From Tillus elongatus (lineage: Eukaryota; Arthropoda; Insecta; Coleoptera; Cleridae), in the NCBI GenBank assembly GCA_964006375.1, contig OZ023267.1, positions 30,175,094 through 30,239,093 of the forward strand: DNA of 64,000 nt, given 5' to 3'. Under the pieces are notes generated by a model. That model had not been told where the DNA came from, ran no database searches, and worked only from the letters and a program-made list of their open reading frames with translations. A program made the translations under genes and the position numbers. Shown in pieces: positions 36,821-52,875 of this stretch (within the stretch, counting starts at the first letter, position 1; every line of letters starts with the position of its first letter).

Positions 36821-37451
36821 AAACATTTTGTAATGGAAACATATTATGAAACTCCGTAATAATAACGTCTTTACTGGATCAATCTTTTTCATGCAATTAG
36901 TTTAATTTAGACGTTTAAAATATAATAATATACCAATAAATTGTATCTGAACAATAGAATACATTTATGTTTCAAGCAAGACTGTACTAATAACTTCCTT
37001 CAATTATTAAGCGCCTCCGTGGCGGTGCGGGAAAGTCGATTCAGACTTTCCAATACGGACTCGGGGGTCGACGGTTCGATCCTCACCGGCGGCGGATGAT
37101 TTTTCAAAATCACTGTCGTCGTTGAGATCGAGCTCAAGGTGAAGGGTAGGTTAGTTTAGATGAGCAAAAAGGGTCAGCAATGGCCTAATTGCCAGTAAGC
37201 ATCTTACCTTTTTCCTTCAATTATTTATATGGTTTTTGCCCGGTTTTTTGAACTTTTTTTCATATTGAACATTAAAATAGAAGTTTGGAAACGATTAGAT
37301 AACAAGATAAAATAGCAATAATGTTGCTATATCAAATTCATCGACTGACCCACTGTGAACGAGAATTCATTGCTTTACTGTTGTAACCAACGACCCTGCA
37401 TGTTTCTCTTGATAATAGTTGTATTTTTCTGTTCGGTCAGTGTCAAATAAC

Positions 37452-37512
<61 letters not shown>

Positions 37513-37935
37513 CAAATATTTTGTTAATGGAAACATATTTTTATGAAACTCCGTAATAATAACGTCTTTACTGGATCAATTTTTTCATGCAATTAGCTTA
37601 ATTTAGACGTATAAAATATAATAATATGCCAATAAATTGGATCTGGACAATACAATACATTTATGTTTCAAGCAAGAATGTTTAATGTACTAATAACTTT
37701 CTTCAATTATTTATATGGTTTTTGCTCGGTTTTATGAACTTTTTTTCATATTAAACATTAAAATAGAAGTTTGAAATAGATTAGACAAAAAGATAAAATA
37801 GCAATAATGATGATACATAGCAAATTCATCGACTGACCCATTGTGAACGAGAATTCATTGCTTTACTGTTGTAACCAACGACCCTGCATGTTTCTCTTGT
37901 ATTTTTGTGTTCGGTCAGTGTCAAATAACTGCAGA
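36744..37935 (+). repeat. Tandem duplication, first copy carrying a SINE
   Basis: Two direct copies, each (TA)n plus about 430 bp. Copy 1 is 36744-37455, copy 2 is 37456-37935. Both read TGGAAACATATT, ACTCCGTAATAATAACGTC, CTTTACTGGATCAAT, GTAACCAACGACCCTGCATG and GTGTCAAATAACTGCA. They differ by small substitutions and by the SINE present only in copy 1. Confidence 0.9.
37009..37211 (+). mobile_element. tRNA-derived SINE S2 with 14-bp TSD
   Basis: A 203-bp insertion flanked by TTCCTTCAATTATT at 36995-37008 and 37212-37225. Copy 2 of the surrounding duplication has a single TTTCTTCAATTATT at the same site, i.e. an empty site. The head is G+C-rich and tRNA-like, with CTCCGTGGCGGTGCGGG and a B box GGTTCGATCCTC. 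The body then has AGATCGAGCTCAAGGTG and AATGGCCTAATTGCC. It is unrelated in sequence to SINE S1. The long variable region suggests a class II tRNA ancestor, which I infer only. Confidence 0.88.
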
Positions 37936-38415
37936 GGAAATAAGGTTATCAATGCATTTAAAAAAATTAATCCTGCCAAAGTCCATCTTGCATTTAAATC
38001 CTAGTTTGTACAAAATTATGATTGGAGAATTGATATTTCTGTTACATTCTAGAACATACTACAAATAGAAGCAATATTTGAGAACTCAGTCCCAGATCAG
38101 TATTTTGTGTGGCTATTTTCAAAAATATTCGGCACGTAGCAAGTGGGTTAAGGTAGTGAATTTTGATAAGAGCAATATATTATAGTGAATTAGCCTTATA
38201 TTATAAGTTATAAAACATTACTTTATTTACTTAGGAACAGTAAAAAATAAGGTAAAGAAAGGCAAGCAAAACATGAGCTCTATCATAAATATTTATACAG
38301 TAATTTGGATACAAAACTCAAACAAGGAGATTAATAAATAGGAAATATTCTTAACAAAAAATACACTACAAAGCTGAACATAAAAAATTTCGCATGGTTC
38401 ATGCATTGAGCCTGA
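37936..38415. other. AT-rich stretch with one TA-family end motif
   Basis: A degenerate GCACGTAGCAAGTGGGTTA motif lies at about 38131. Otherwise nothing recognised. Confidence 0.4.
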
Positions 38416-38519
38416 TTGTATGAATGCAGAAGGGGAAGAAGAACGCCTAGGCCGAAGAGGGTGTCTGCCCCCTCACCCACAACACAGGGGGTTCTTCTTC
38501 CCCTTCTGCATGCATACAA
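38416..38519. repeat. Hairpin with G+C-rich loop
   Basis: Arms 38416-38444 and 38491-38519 pair over 29 bp with a two-base mismatch. The 21-bp inner part is perfect (ATGCAGAAGGGGAAG and on to GAAC). The loop is unusually G+C-rich for this region (CCTAGGCCGAAGAGGG, CCCCCTCACCC). Confidence 0.8.
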
Positions 38520-39689
38520 CTACCTGCAAACCATAAAGCACAAGAACAATTTCTTGGAAGCAACCCACAAGAAAGTTACTGAACCTGGGCGAATATGGAT
38601 ACGGTGCGGGGTAGACAGGGTTTAAAGGAGGTATTGCTGCAAAATGTGAAAAACGCATCTTTTCAAAGTCCGACTATTTTTTTAGCATTTTCCGCTCATA
38701 TTTCCTCCCCGCCCAGCAACCCTATTCATTCTTGGTCAGTTAAGTTTCTTAGGGGTTGTTTCCATAAAATTTGCCTTATGGCTTGTGCATCCAAGGAGAG
38801 TTCTAAGTATGTTTCTTAAGAAAATTCTAAAAACCCTAAATACAGTAAACTGTAAATTTACCCAAATTACATCCCACAACGTCACGTATAATGCATTTTT
38901 CAGATAATATCGAATACAGCACTAAAGTAAATAAATTCACTTACTGCTTCACTTTTTTTTATGTTTATATTAAATATAAACACAAGATAAGTAAGCATAA
39001 TAAAGGTGGCCCTTAATTAATATCGGGGCTACACAAACTTAAAAGTAGAGAATACATTTAGATCGTGTGTTAAGAGACATAAGTTTGTCTAAAAATCACC
39101 TCTAACTGTATGGACACAAAAATTAGTCAAATACATTTATAAAATCTAAAAAGAAAAACAACAGTTTTACGAAATTATTTTAAATGAACCAATAGAAATA
39201 CGTTTCACGGCGATTTCGCAATTCGCGACTGTATGAACCTAGCTTTTGTCCAAGACTACGCTGGACTACCAGGTGTTGATACTGGCAAAGAACATTGACG
39301 CCTGTACTACTAAATTTAACACAACGAACCTAACAAATAGTGTCTTTCGCACGGAAACAAACTATAAAAATGCCGATATGGGTGCTATTACTACATAAAG
39401 CATTAGTTATTTCGCCCGGTTATACAATAATAATAATGTCTAAGGGGTCCTGTCGTGGCTCAATTAAGAAACATTAAAAACCAAGTGTTAACACTGCTCT
39501 TAGCATATGATTTACTGATATACAGATTTTCTATTTTACGCAAAATTGTATTGTTGTATAACTTTTTTCTTTTATCCTAGGGATACGAATTTCAGCGTGT
39601 AGGATAAGTTTGATCGGAGAAGCGTATATGCCAAATGGGGTTGTCACAACTTTGTTATTTTCGGAGATACACAATTTTCTGAAAGAAAA

Positions 39690-39691
<2 letters not shown>
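38520..39691. other. Unique-looking intronic sequence
   Basis: No gene or repeat family recognised in about 1.2 kb; the open frames lack family motifs. Confidence 0.4.
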
Positions 39692-39755
<64 letters not shown>

Positions 39756-39758
<3 letters not shown>

Positions 39759-41737
39759 GGTCGCTGATAAGTCTGGAAACGGTCGATTATCCGGGAAAAT
39801 ATACAAGGTGTCGAAAAAAGTTTTATACAAAAGTTTTTGGGTTCTTCAATGTCTACTAGGCGGTGATAATTTTATTTATACAGGGTTGGTCATACAGGCG
39901 TGGCACACCAATATTAATTTTTTTTTAATGGAACACCCTATATATTATTCGATATTTCAATCCTTCTCTTAATTTTGAGCAACATTTATGAGAAGCATAA
40001 TGTACCTAAACTCAATCGTTTCCGGGTAAAAAAATAAATAAAAATAAACGCTACTGTTTTTAAAATCTATTGGATGAAGAACAAAAATAAATGAAAAGTA
40101 GAATATCTCTTGAAAACAATCTGTGAGTGTGAAAAGAACCGGTTGCGATGTTTTTAACATTGTTTGGAATCCCAAGATAAGATAAGATGCCCATAAGAAA
40201 CGCAGTATTATTCTTTTGTTTTAAAATGTTTCCAGGACAACGAATGTCAAACATTCATTCAGTGTCAACAGTTTTGAAACATTAGTAATTTAGTGTCAAC
40301 AGTTTTTGTGCAAAATGGCAAGTTTAAGTGAAACCGAACGTATCGAAATTTTAATGATGATAGGGTACGGTGATAGAACACGAAGTTTTGCTCAAGTGGT
40401 GATTATGTTCAATGAGTTGCATCCTGAGCGGGAATCGATCTCCAAATCCACAGTTTCGAAAACTTTGCATCGTTTTCACGAAACTGGCGGTATCAAGGAT
40501 AAACCTAGAACTGGAAGGCCAGTAACCGTTACAAATGAAGAAAATTCTTTGAATGTAATATTGGATGTGGTGGAAAATCCGAAAACTTCGGCACAGCAAT
40601 TGGCTTTAAATCACAATATGAGTCGATATTCAATTCAAAAGATTACGAAGCGGGAAAAGTTCCGTCCATATAAAATTCATTTATTGCAAGAACTGAGTGA
40701 AGACGATTTTGATCGCAGAATCGAGTTCTGTGAACTTATTATGGAGAAGTTACGCCAAAATTTTAACTTTGCCAACCACATTTTGTTTTCCGACGAATCT
40801 ACATTTTGTTTGAATGGACAAGTCAACCGACATATCATAGGACCTTATTTTATACACGGTAATTTGAACTCTGCTCGATATTTGACACTTTTGCAAGAAT
40901 CAATTGTTCCAGACGTAAGTCGATTATTTCCGAACAATAACGACCCAAATCTACCAGCGGAAGAAATATGGTTTCAGCAGGATGGGGCACCCCCTCATTT
41001 TGGAATTGAGGTACGGGAATATCTGAATCAAACCTTTCCTGGCAGATGGATAGGGCGCAGGGGAACTATTGAATGGCCAGCTAGGTCTCCCGACATGACG
41101 CCGCTTGACTTTTTTTTGTGGGGTCATGTAAAAAATTTAATTTACCAAAATAGACCGCAGAATATTGAAGAGTTGCAAGCAAGGATTGTGCATGAAATTA
41201 ATAACATTCCTCAAAACGCTCTTGTAAATGCAGTGCAATGTTTTGTTAAGCGAATTCATTATTGTCAGGAGGTCAATGGAGAACACTTTGAACATCTTAT
41301 AAAATAGGATCTTATCTTGGGATTCCAAACAATGTTAAAAACATCGCAACCGGTTCTTTTCACACTCACAGATTGTTTTCAAGAGATATTCTACTTTTCA
41401 TTTATTTTTGTTCTTCATCCAATAGATTTTAAAAACAATAGCGTTTATTTTTATTTATTTTTTTACCCGGAAACGATTGAGTTTATGTACATCATGCTTC
41501 TGATAAATGTTGCTCAAAATTAAGAGAAGGATTGAAATATCGAATAATATATAGGGTGTTCTATTAAAAAAAAATTAATATTGGTGTGCCACGCCTGTAT
41601 GACCAACCCTGTTTAAATAAAATTATCACCGCCTAGTAGACATTGAAGAACCCAAAAACTTTTGTATAAAACTTTTTTCGACACCTTGTATATTTTCCCG
41701 GGATAATCGACCGTTTCCAGACTTATCAGCGACCCTG
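39756..41737 (+). mobile_element. DD41D mariner-like element with 429-bp TIRs
   Basis: A complete element with very long inverted repeats at 39756-40184 and 41309-41737, differing at only about ten positions. The outer ends are CAGGGTCGCTGATAAGTCTG and its inverse, next to TA dinucleotides within (TA)n arrays on both sides (39692-39755 and 41738-41776). The single open transposase frame sits between the TIRs. Each TIR contains a smaller stretch, ACAGGGTTGGTCATACAGG to AACACCCTATA, which itself looks like transposon ends. Long TIRs of this size are described for the LTIR branch of DD41D mariner-like elements. The target duplication cannot be scored in a TA repeat. Confidence 0.9.
40315..41307 (+). 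CDS. DD41D mariner-like transposase, open frame with internal deletion
   Basis: An uninterrupted frame of 330 codons from ATG 40315 (MASLSETERIEILMMIGYGD). Two helix-turn-helix regions (about residues 5-57 and 80-120) are joined by a PRTGRPVTVTNEE linker, followed by HLLQELSEDDFDRRIEFCE. The catalytic triad is present: Asp160 in HILFSDESTF, Asp223 in IWFQQDGAPPHF and Asp265 in RSPDMTPLDFFLWGH. The second and third are 41 residues apart. After LNGQVNRH the frame jumps to IIGPYFIHGN. About 36 residues normally found here (RYW..NPH to NVW.GI) are missing in frame. The paralogous pseudogene at 30.7 kb retains them. The deletion between first and second Asp probably makes the enzyme inactive, despite the intact reading frame. 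It is flanked by 429-bp TIRs. Confidence 0.9.
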   Translation: MASLSETERIEILMMIGYGDRTRSFAQVVIMFNELHPERESISKSTVSKTLHRFHETGGIKDKPRTGRPVTVTNEENSLNVILDVVENPKTSAQQLALNHNMSRYSIQKITKREKFRPYKIHLLQELSEDDFDRRIEFCELIMEKLRQNFNFANHILFSDESTFCLNGQVNRHIIGPYFIHGNLNSARYLTLLQESIVPDVSRLFPNNNDPNLPAEEIWFQQDGAPPHFGIEVREYLNQTFPGRWIGRRGTIEWPARSPDMTPLDFFLWGHVKNLIYQNRPQNIEELQARIVHEINNIPQNALVNAVQCFVKRIHYCQEVNGEHFEHLIK

Positions 41738-42108
41738 TATATATATATATATATATACGTATATATATATATATATTTATATTTAAAAAGAAATATCTCC
41801 TCATTAGCGAATTTTTAGTTTTACGAAAAATTCGCGAAAATTAAAACTTTGGTGAATGTTTATAAAAAATTTGTAACATCCAGAGCTGAAAAATTTGTCA
41901 TTACAAAATACAAGCAATTTTTATTAAAAAAACTTCTTAGACAACATACAAGTTCCAGAGTCAAGTAAGAGCTAACCATTGGAACCAGTTCTCTTATTTT
42001 TAGCTGAAGTTACTGTGAGAAAATTTAAAATGCCGGTTGATGATAGCAGGATTCTTCAAAACGCTGGAAGCGTTGAAATCCAGGTAAAGAAGAAGGAGAG
42101 TATAAGAA
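41738..42108 (-). repeat. (TA)n and TA-family hairpin end
   Basis: (TA)n at 41738-41776 (one CG interruption), then ATATCTCCTCATTAGCG and a hairpin GCGAATTTTTAGTTTTACGAAAAATTCGC cut in two at about 41806-41837. The stretch 41840-42105 is unassigned. Confidence 0.65.
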
Positions 42109-46468
<4,360 letters not shown>

Positions 46469-46476
46469 TATCGGTA

Positions 46477-46479
<3 letters not shown>

Positions 46480-46547
<68 letters not shown>
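46480..46547. repeat. (TA)n microsatellite
   Basis: Follows GATATCGGTAGGATA directly after the terminal segment of the preceding TA-family unit. Confidence 0.9.
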
Positions 46548-46549
<2 letters not shown>

Positions 46550-46724
46550 ATGCTTCGGAAAGTGACAAAGTGGTGAATTAATTTTCTTGCGGATACAGTT
46601 TCACTACTCTTGTTAATAAAAAAAAATGAATTTAGTTCCAAGAACCTCGAAAAATGTATAATTCTTTTTAAATACGTTTTTATAAGTCACTTTGTGTTTA
46701 TTCTTTATACCAAGTACAATTAGA

Positions 46725-47990
<1,266 letters not shown>

Positions 47991-48433
47991 TTTTCTTATG
48001 AAAAAATGGCAGGCTGTAACACAATGTTCACTTGTGTCTTAACTATAGATATAATCTTAAGTCCACTTATGGAAAAACCGACACCTTACTTTCATTTAGG
48101 AGCTTGTCGCAGTTTTTTGCTTTTTCTTCAAAATGTTAATTTTTGACTTTTTCTTTTGGACTTTCAGTTTTTGACTTAAGCGTACCAATCGTTCTAACCA
48201 AACTTTAAAAACGATTGTATTTGATTATAATTGTATTTGTCTCGGTGTAGTCTAATTAAAAACATAATGTATACTATACATGCCGTTAATAACCATGCGT
48301 GGTTGATGCGGCGTTTGAATATAGAATTAAAAATAATATATTTATTTCACGAGAAGGTCATAATAATGAAAATACCTTTTATGTCGTTATTGTATTAACG
48401 TATTTTAAGAATAGTCCACGTAAAAGTACTTAC
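47991..48433 (-). other. Start of the giant intron, nothing else recognised
   Basis: Sequence immediately downstream (minus strand) of the first coding exon's donor site. No repeat or gene recognised. Confidence 0.5.
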
Positions 48434-48637
48434 GGTAGCGATTAGTTTGGAATACTTTCCAATTTTGGAGTACAAGTATTCCGGTATGCTCATATCCGGT
48501 ATCTCAACATCTTTAAGGTTCGAGCGAAGAATCTTCTCACTATCACTACAAGTAACGTAGCTGTTTTTAAACAGTAAACTTTGCCATACTTTTTTGTTAG
48601 CTAAACATTGAAAAGTGACACGGTTTCTGCACAACAT
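48434..48637 (-). CDS. Acyl-CoA synthetase (4CL-like), first coding exon
   Basis: From ATG at 48637 the minus strand encodes 68 residues. First comes a basic, hydroxylated presequence without acidic residues (MLCRNRVTFQCLANKKVWQS), typical of mitochondrial import. Then the family's N-terminal lead, KILRSNLKDVEIPDMSIPEY, followed by LYSKIGKYSKLIAT. A consensus donor GTAAGT follows the Thr codon at 48433, phase 0. The next coding segment is the phase-0 exon at 1793-2003. The product should activate carboxylic acids, probably fatty acids, as CoA thioesters in mitochondria, like insect ACS enzymes of the 4-coumarate-CoA ligase group. The frame stays open upstream to 48811, but the presequence and ACS spacing favour this Met. 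Substrate and orthology cannot be decided from the two exons. Confidence 0.85.
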
Positions 48638-48955
48638 TATCGTGTGTATATACACAACGTTGTTGACTATACAATGTAAACTGAAAACACAGATGGATCG
48701 AGAAATGATTTGACTGCTTATCACGCCTAGTATTGTTGATGGGGACAACGCTAAACAAGTAAGACGAGTCAACTCATTCATATACAGCCTGTTCCACAAA
48801 CATTGACACAACGTTGAGAAAACAGCTACTTTAGGTAAAAATTATAAAAACGTAACCTCTTCAATAACTTTGCAAAAATATCATTGTTAAAATATCAATC
48901 TTTTATAACTCGTTTCCCATTTATTGTAGTTGCCCTAACATAGTAAAACATTTAC
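48638..48955 (-). promoter_or_regulatory. Probable 5' UTR or upstream intron of the ACS gene
   Basis: Lies directly 5' of the first coding exon. A possible acceptor TGTGTTTTCAG at about 48682 would allow a non-coding exon further upstream. I see no clear TATA box or initiator. Placement is by position only. Confidence 0.3.
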
Positions 48956-49184
48956 ACTGTAGGCAGTAGCGGCTCGTGCCTTAATGCTTTGGGGGTGCGC
49001 AAGAAAAAAAATGAAGGGCTCCCCTCTTTTCTCCCGAAAATGTATTATAAAAAAACCTACTTACTAAACTTAATAATTATTAACTATTTACCAAGTTTTC
49101 CTCTAGTTAGTTATACGTTATAGTAGTTAAAAAGTCTTTTCCTTTGATAATTACTAACTAACTGTATAATTTTAAATGTGTTGT

Positions 49185-49493
49185 TTGATGAAATGTGTTA
49201 ATGATATTTGGCAACTTTTTTCATTGGCTGTGTTGACGTACGTAAGAAAGTATGATCGCGTCTCTAGAATAGAGCATTCGTACATAACTAGGCTAAACGC
49301 AGCAGCGGCCGCTCAAACGAACAGAGCAATTCAGACTGTGGGCCAGCGTAGTTATACTTATATTGCACCAAGAATTTATAATACTCTTCCAGTCAGCATC
49401 AGAACTGCACCAACTTTACGTTCTTATGTGAGGATGGTGAAAGCATGGGTTTCGAAATCTAGACACATCATTCATGGTTTAGTACACAGATAG
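49185..49493 (+). pseudogene. Non-LTR retrotransposon fragment (family B, copy 2)
   Basis: The plus strand reads LFSLAVLTYVRKYDRVSRIE, HSYITRLNAAAAAQTNRAIQ, SYTYIAPRIYNTLPVSIRT and RMVKAWVSKSRHIIHGLVH. It is nearly identical in protein to the tail at 23750-24019 and ends with a stop at 49493. It is 5'-truncated and sits inside the hAT element. A 3' UTR runs to about 49860 with (GT)n near 49630. Confidence 0.8.
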
Positions 49494-49900
49494 GTGTTGA
49501 ACAGGTCGTATGATATCTTTTTTCGATGTTGTACCGCACAGTAATCATTTTTAAATATGCACACTTTTTATTATTATATACAGTTGTGGTAGTGTACAGC
49601 GTACATGTGAACATGTGTGAGAGAATGTGTTTGTGTGTGTTTTGATTTTTGCACCTGTATGTATGTGTGTGTGTTCTTGTATTCATTACTTAGTTTTGTA
49701 TTCGTTGCTTGGTTTAGATTTATCCACGCACAAGTCTCTGACTTTTGTGGATCTTTCCAAGATTTATTATGTTCAGTAGATCTATGTATGTTATTATTAT
49801 TGAACTGTATTTTGAAAAATAAATCTATATTATTATTATATATAAAGACATGACAATATGTGATCTTTGTCGTTTTATACTGCACGTATCTTTTCAGTTT

Positions 49901-49904
<4 letters not shown>

Positions 49905-49991
<87 letters not shown>
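49905..49991. repeat. (TA)n microsatellite
   Basis: A pure (TA)n array inside the hAT element, near the 3' end of the inserted retrotransposon fragment. Confidence 0.92.
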
Positions 49992-49995
<4 letters not shown>

Positions 49996-51039
49996 TTTTT
50001 CAACTTGAATTTTAAGATTGAATGAATTTTATGAAAATACGCCCGAATGCCGTACTTGATAGACGCAAATTTATTATAAATTTTGACTTAATTAAATAAT
50101 TAATAATTTAATATACTTTAAAATGTCTAAATGTGAGACGTTATTCACGAGGATCTAATCTATTGTAGTTATATTCCTTCTACTAACACTATATTTTAGA
50201 TTATATTTAATTATCGTTGTTTCAATTACGTAATATTTTGCTGTATACAAATCAATAATGACATTGCTTTAAGAAGGATAATACGGTCCTGGAAATAAAA
50301 TGAGTGATTACGCCTGTGATTTGAGAACAGCATTACTGTAGGCCGAGTCCCACTCTGGTCCGTTAAGCTGGAGCGATGAGGGCAAGGTCAAATATTCTAT
50401 TCTCACAACATCAAAGGACTGCCCTACAAGATTCAGTGCTGGGTCTTATTATGCTGTGCTGCAAGTGTGGAATTTTAAAGCGCATGCGACTGCTTATTCG
50501 GTCGTTTTTGACGAAGATAGTCGATCATTTCGTATTGAAGTTTCCTATTTAGGTAGTGCGCCGAAGAATACACACCGACGCAGGACTGTGTATATGGATG
50601 TATATAACGTCGGCAACCATTAACACACTATACTTCTTCTGATTCTGTATTAATGGCTGCCGACTTTGCGATCCTAGATATACCAATTTTGTTTGTGTGG
50701 AATGCAGGAGGTAAAAAAATAAAAATTTATTAAAATATAGCATAGCAAAAATATTATTTTTCCCCGGCAGGCGGCAGTGTGCGCGCACGGGCGTACTAAT
50801 TGAGGAGCCGCCCCTGACTGTAGGGTTCACCAACTCTCTAATGCCGCTGCTATCTATTTCGTATTTATGGTATTGCTTGATAGTTCAGAAGTAGAATCTA
50901 ATGTTTTTTTTTTAAATCCCCATCGACTTAAAATTATGTTTTGCTTATATTTTTACGAAATTTTAATTTTGTCGTAAAAACTCGGGAATGAGTATAAAAT
51001 TTCCCTCGAGTAAAAGTGGATATAGTATATAATTAGAGT

Positions 51040-51730
51040 ACAGTAAAAACGTGGCTAAATGTAACAGATTGCTTAGTGGAAAAATTAATTAATAGACACA
51101 GAAAAAAGAAAATATTAGCGGAATGCATGACATTCAGAAAAGATAATATAGAGAATACATTTCTTTGCCTACCTTTTGAACCGCGTATCACAAGGGGTCT
51201 AGAGCACATTTTTAAGAAAGCCAACTTGCAACTTTTTCGACCAAAAATAATTTAAGAACTTTGTTAGGTAATACTGAAACTAAAGATAAAGCCACTGAAA
51301 CGTCGGGTATCTATGATACAGGTTTTAAAGATTGTAATATTAAATACGTTGGGCAGACTAAGAGAACTATTCAAACTAGGTTTCGTGAACACCTGGCACA
51401 GCTGAGATACGATAGTGTATACCAGTTACACGTGGCACAACATATTTGAGATAATAACCACCACATTGATAAAGAAAATCTTAAACTTACAAAAAATGTT
51501 AGACAGCTAGCGAAGCTAGATGTGTACAAAAGTATTTATATTTCCAAGGCAATATAAAACAAAAGTCCCTTAAACCGAGCGCCGCCACTGACTTATAGTC
51601 CTTTGTTTGCCCCGTGTCTCTGATATAGATAAAATATGCCGAAACTTGCCAGGTAAAGTTATAAAGGAAGTTAAAAAACCTCTTTCGCCAATAAAAAATA
51701 CAATACATGGAAAATTTGCCTGCGATTTAG
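51040..51730 (+). pseudogene. Penelope-like element, GIY-YIG endonuclease end
   Basis: The plus strand reads LCLPFEPRITRGLEHIFKKA (segment after the reverse transcriptase) and, after a frameshift near 51250, TLLGNTETKDKATETSGIYD. Then come the GIY-YIG core GIYDTGF-KDCNIKYVGQTKR and TIQTRFREHLAQL, with the conserved Arg and His-rich helix. A stop at about 51449 is followed by LAKLDVYKSIYISKA and LNRAPPLTYSPLF in shifted frames. This order (RT tail, linker with Cys, GIY-YIG, LN-R-P) is diagnostic of Penelope-like retroelements. The reverse transcriptase proper is missing. It is the only protein-coding trace of the group that normally carries hammerhead ribozymes, like the one at 27.05 kb. Confidence 0.83.
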
Positions 51731-51764
51731 TCTCCCTCTCGGTATCGGTCTCTAGCTAATAAAC

Positions 51765-52795
51765 TTCCGGCCTATGGCCTACCACCAAAACTGTGTACCT
51801 GGACAGCAATCTCCTCTCCAACCGGAGCATATCTGTTGTCGTGGATGACCATTCCTCTAAACTGTATCCAATTAATGCAGGAGTTCCTCAAGGATCAGAT
51901 TTAGCCCCTACTTTGATTCTTCTCCACATCAATGACATCCTCTCTAGCACATCCAACCCAGCTCACAGTTACGCGGACGACAGCACCCCCTCATTCAAAT
52001 ATACAATATTATAAGCCTGTCTCTTTAGCCCAATTAGATGAGGATCGCAGACTCATGGAGGGTTCTGTCTCCGTGGATCTCCAAAAAATATTAGACTGGG
52101 GAAGTAGAAATCTTGTACAATTCAACTCCACCAAATCTCAGTCTCAATTCTCTATCTCATAAGAGATACACCAGCCGTAGACCCATCACAATGAACAACC
52201 AAGTTATTCAAAGTAATGAGTCCTCTTCACTTGTTGGCATTTCTATGGATCAAAATCTCAATTGGCACCAACATGTCAAATCTATTGCAGAAGCGGCTGC
52301 TAAGAAATTAGGTTTCCTCTTCCGGGCTCGCAAATACTTTTCATGAGCTAACCTCTATACCTTATATACTTTACAAATAAGGCCAAACCTCGAATACTGC
52401 TTTCTCATCTGAGGTGCCGCTGCCGCTTCTACGCTTGCTATCCTGGACTCCATTCAGAAGAGAGCTTTACGTCTCATCGGTGACCCTACCCTCACCCAAA
52501 TGCTGCCATCTCTTGCTCATCCACGTGCCGTTGGTGACCTCTCTCTCTTTCTTTTACAGATATTTGCACGGTCACTGCTCGGAGGAGCTTTCTTTCATAG
52601 TTCCTCCACCTGCTGCCCCAACAGATCTACCAGGGGTACAGAGCGAATGCACCCTTTTACTGTCCAGGTCACCATACATAAAACATCTTGTTATGACCGC
52701 TCTTTTGTCCCGAGGACTTCCAAGTTGTGGAATTCCTTTCCGGCACATGTTTTTCCTTCCACTCCAAACCTTTAAGTCCAAACTTAACAAGTTGC
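51765..52795 (+). pseudogene. Non-LTR retrotransposon copy 2 (family A)
   Basis: A plus-strand remnant starting within the reverse transcriptase (YGLPPKLCTWTA), then SISVVVDDHSSKLYPINAGV, PQGSDLAPTLILLHINDI, then SYADDSTPS with an intact YADD catalytic box. The thumb and tail follow: ILDWGSRNLVQFNSTKSQ, GISMDQNLNWHQHV, KKLGFLFRARKYFS and VTIHKTSCYDRSFVPR. There are stops at about 52014 and 52346 and several frameshifts. 5'-truncated. It follows the Penelope-like element within about 40 bp. Confidence 0.85.
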
Positions 52796-52875
52796 CTTAT
52801 TCCTCTTGTGTTGTGGTGATTTGGGTTCTCCAAGTGTACTTATCAGTGATCATTGCAGGTTCCCATCTTGACTTA
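52796..52875 (+). repeat. Penelope-type terminal fragment
   Basis: TTGTGGTGATTTGGGTTCTC followed by CAAGTGTACTTATCAGTGAT, matching the outer arms of the fragments at 4.7, 14.2 and 27.5-27.7 kb. No hammerhead core is included. It joins the end of retrotransposon copy 2. Confidence 0.55.

Larger units (their letters stand above)
48956..50824. mobile_element. hAT-like element with perfect 8-bp TSD
   Basis: The element at 48964-50816 is flanked by ACTGTAGG on both sides (48956-48963 and 50817-50824). The imperfect inverted ends are CAGTAGCGGCTC and, inverse, CAGGGGCGGCTC, the CAG-GGCGG type common in hAT transposons. The interior holds a retrotransposon fragment, a (TA)n array and about 800 bp without a recognisable transposase. 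The G+C-rich right end (GTGCGCGCACGGGCGTAC) is preserved. Confidence 0.82.

Noticed and set aside
38331..38658. Overlapping open frames on both strands near 38.5 kb
   Set aside because: They arise from the hairpin and its G+C-rich loop, which reads similarly on both strands (CRRGRRTP).
48638..48811. Longer ACS N-terminus starting at 48811
   Set aside because: The extra 58 residues are hydrophobic, rich in Ile and Cys and lack ACS similarity. The Met at 48637 gives a typical mitochondrial presequence. Not fully excluded.
51261..51449. Group I intron homing endonuclease or UvrC/SLX1-type host gene
   Set aside because: The flanking motifs (RT-tail linker before, LN-R-P segment after) are those of Penelope-like elements, and the frame is broken.
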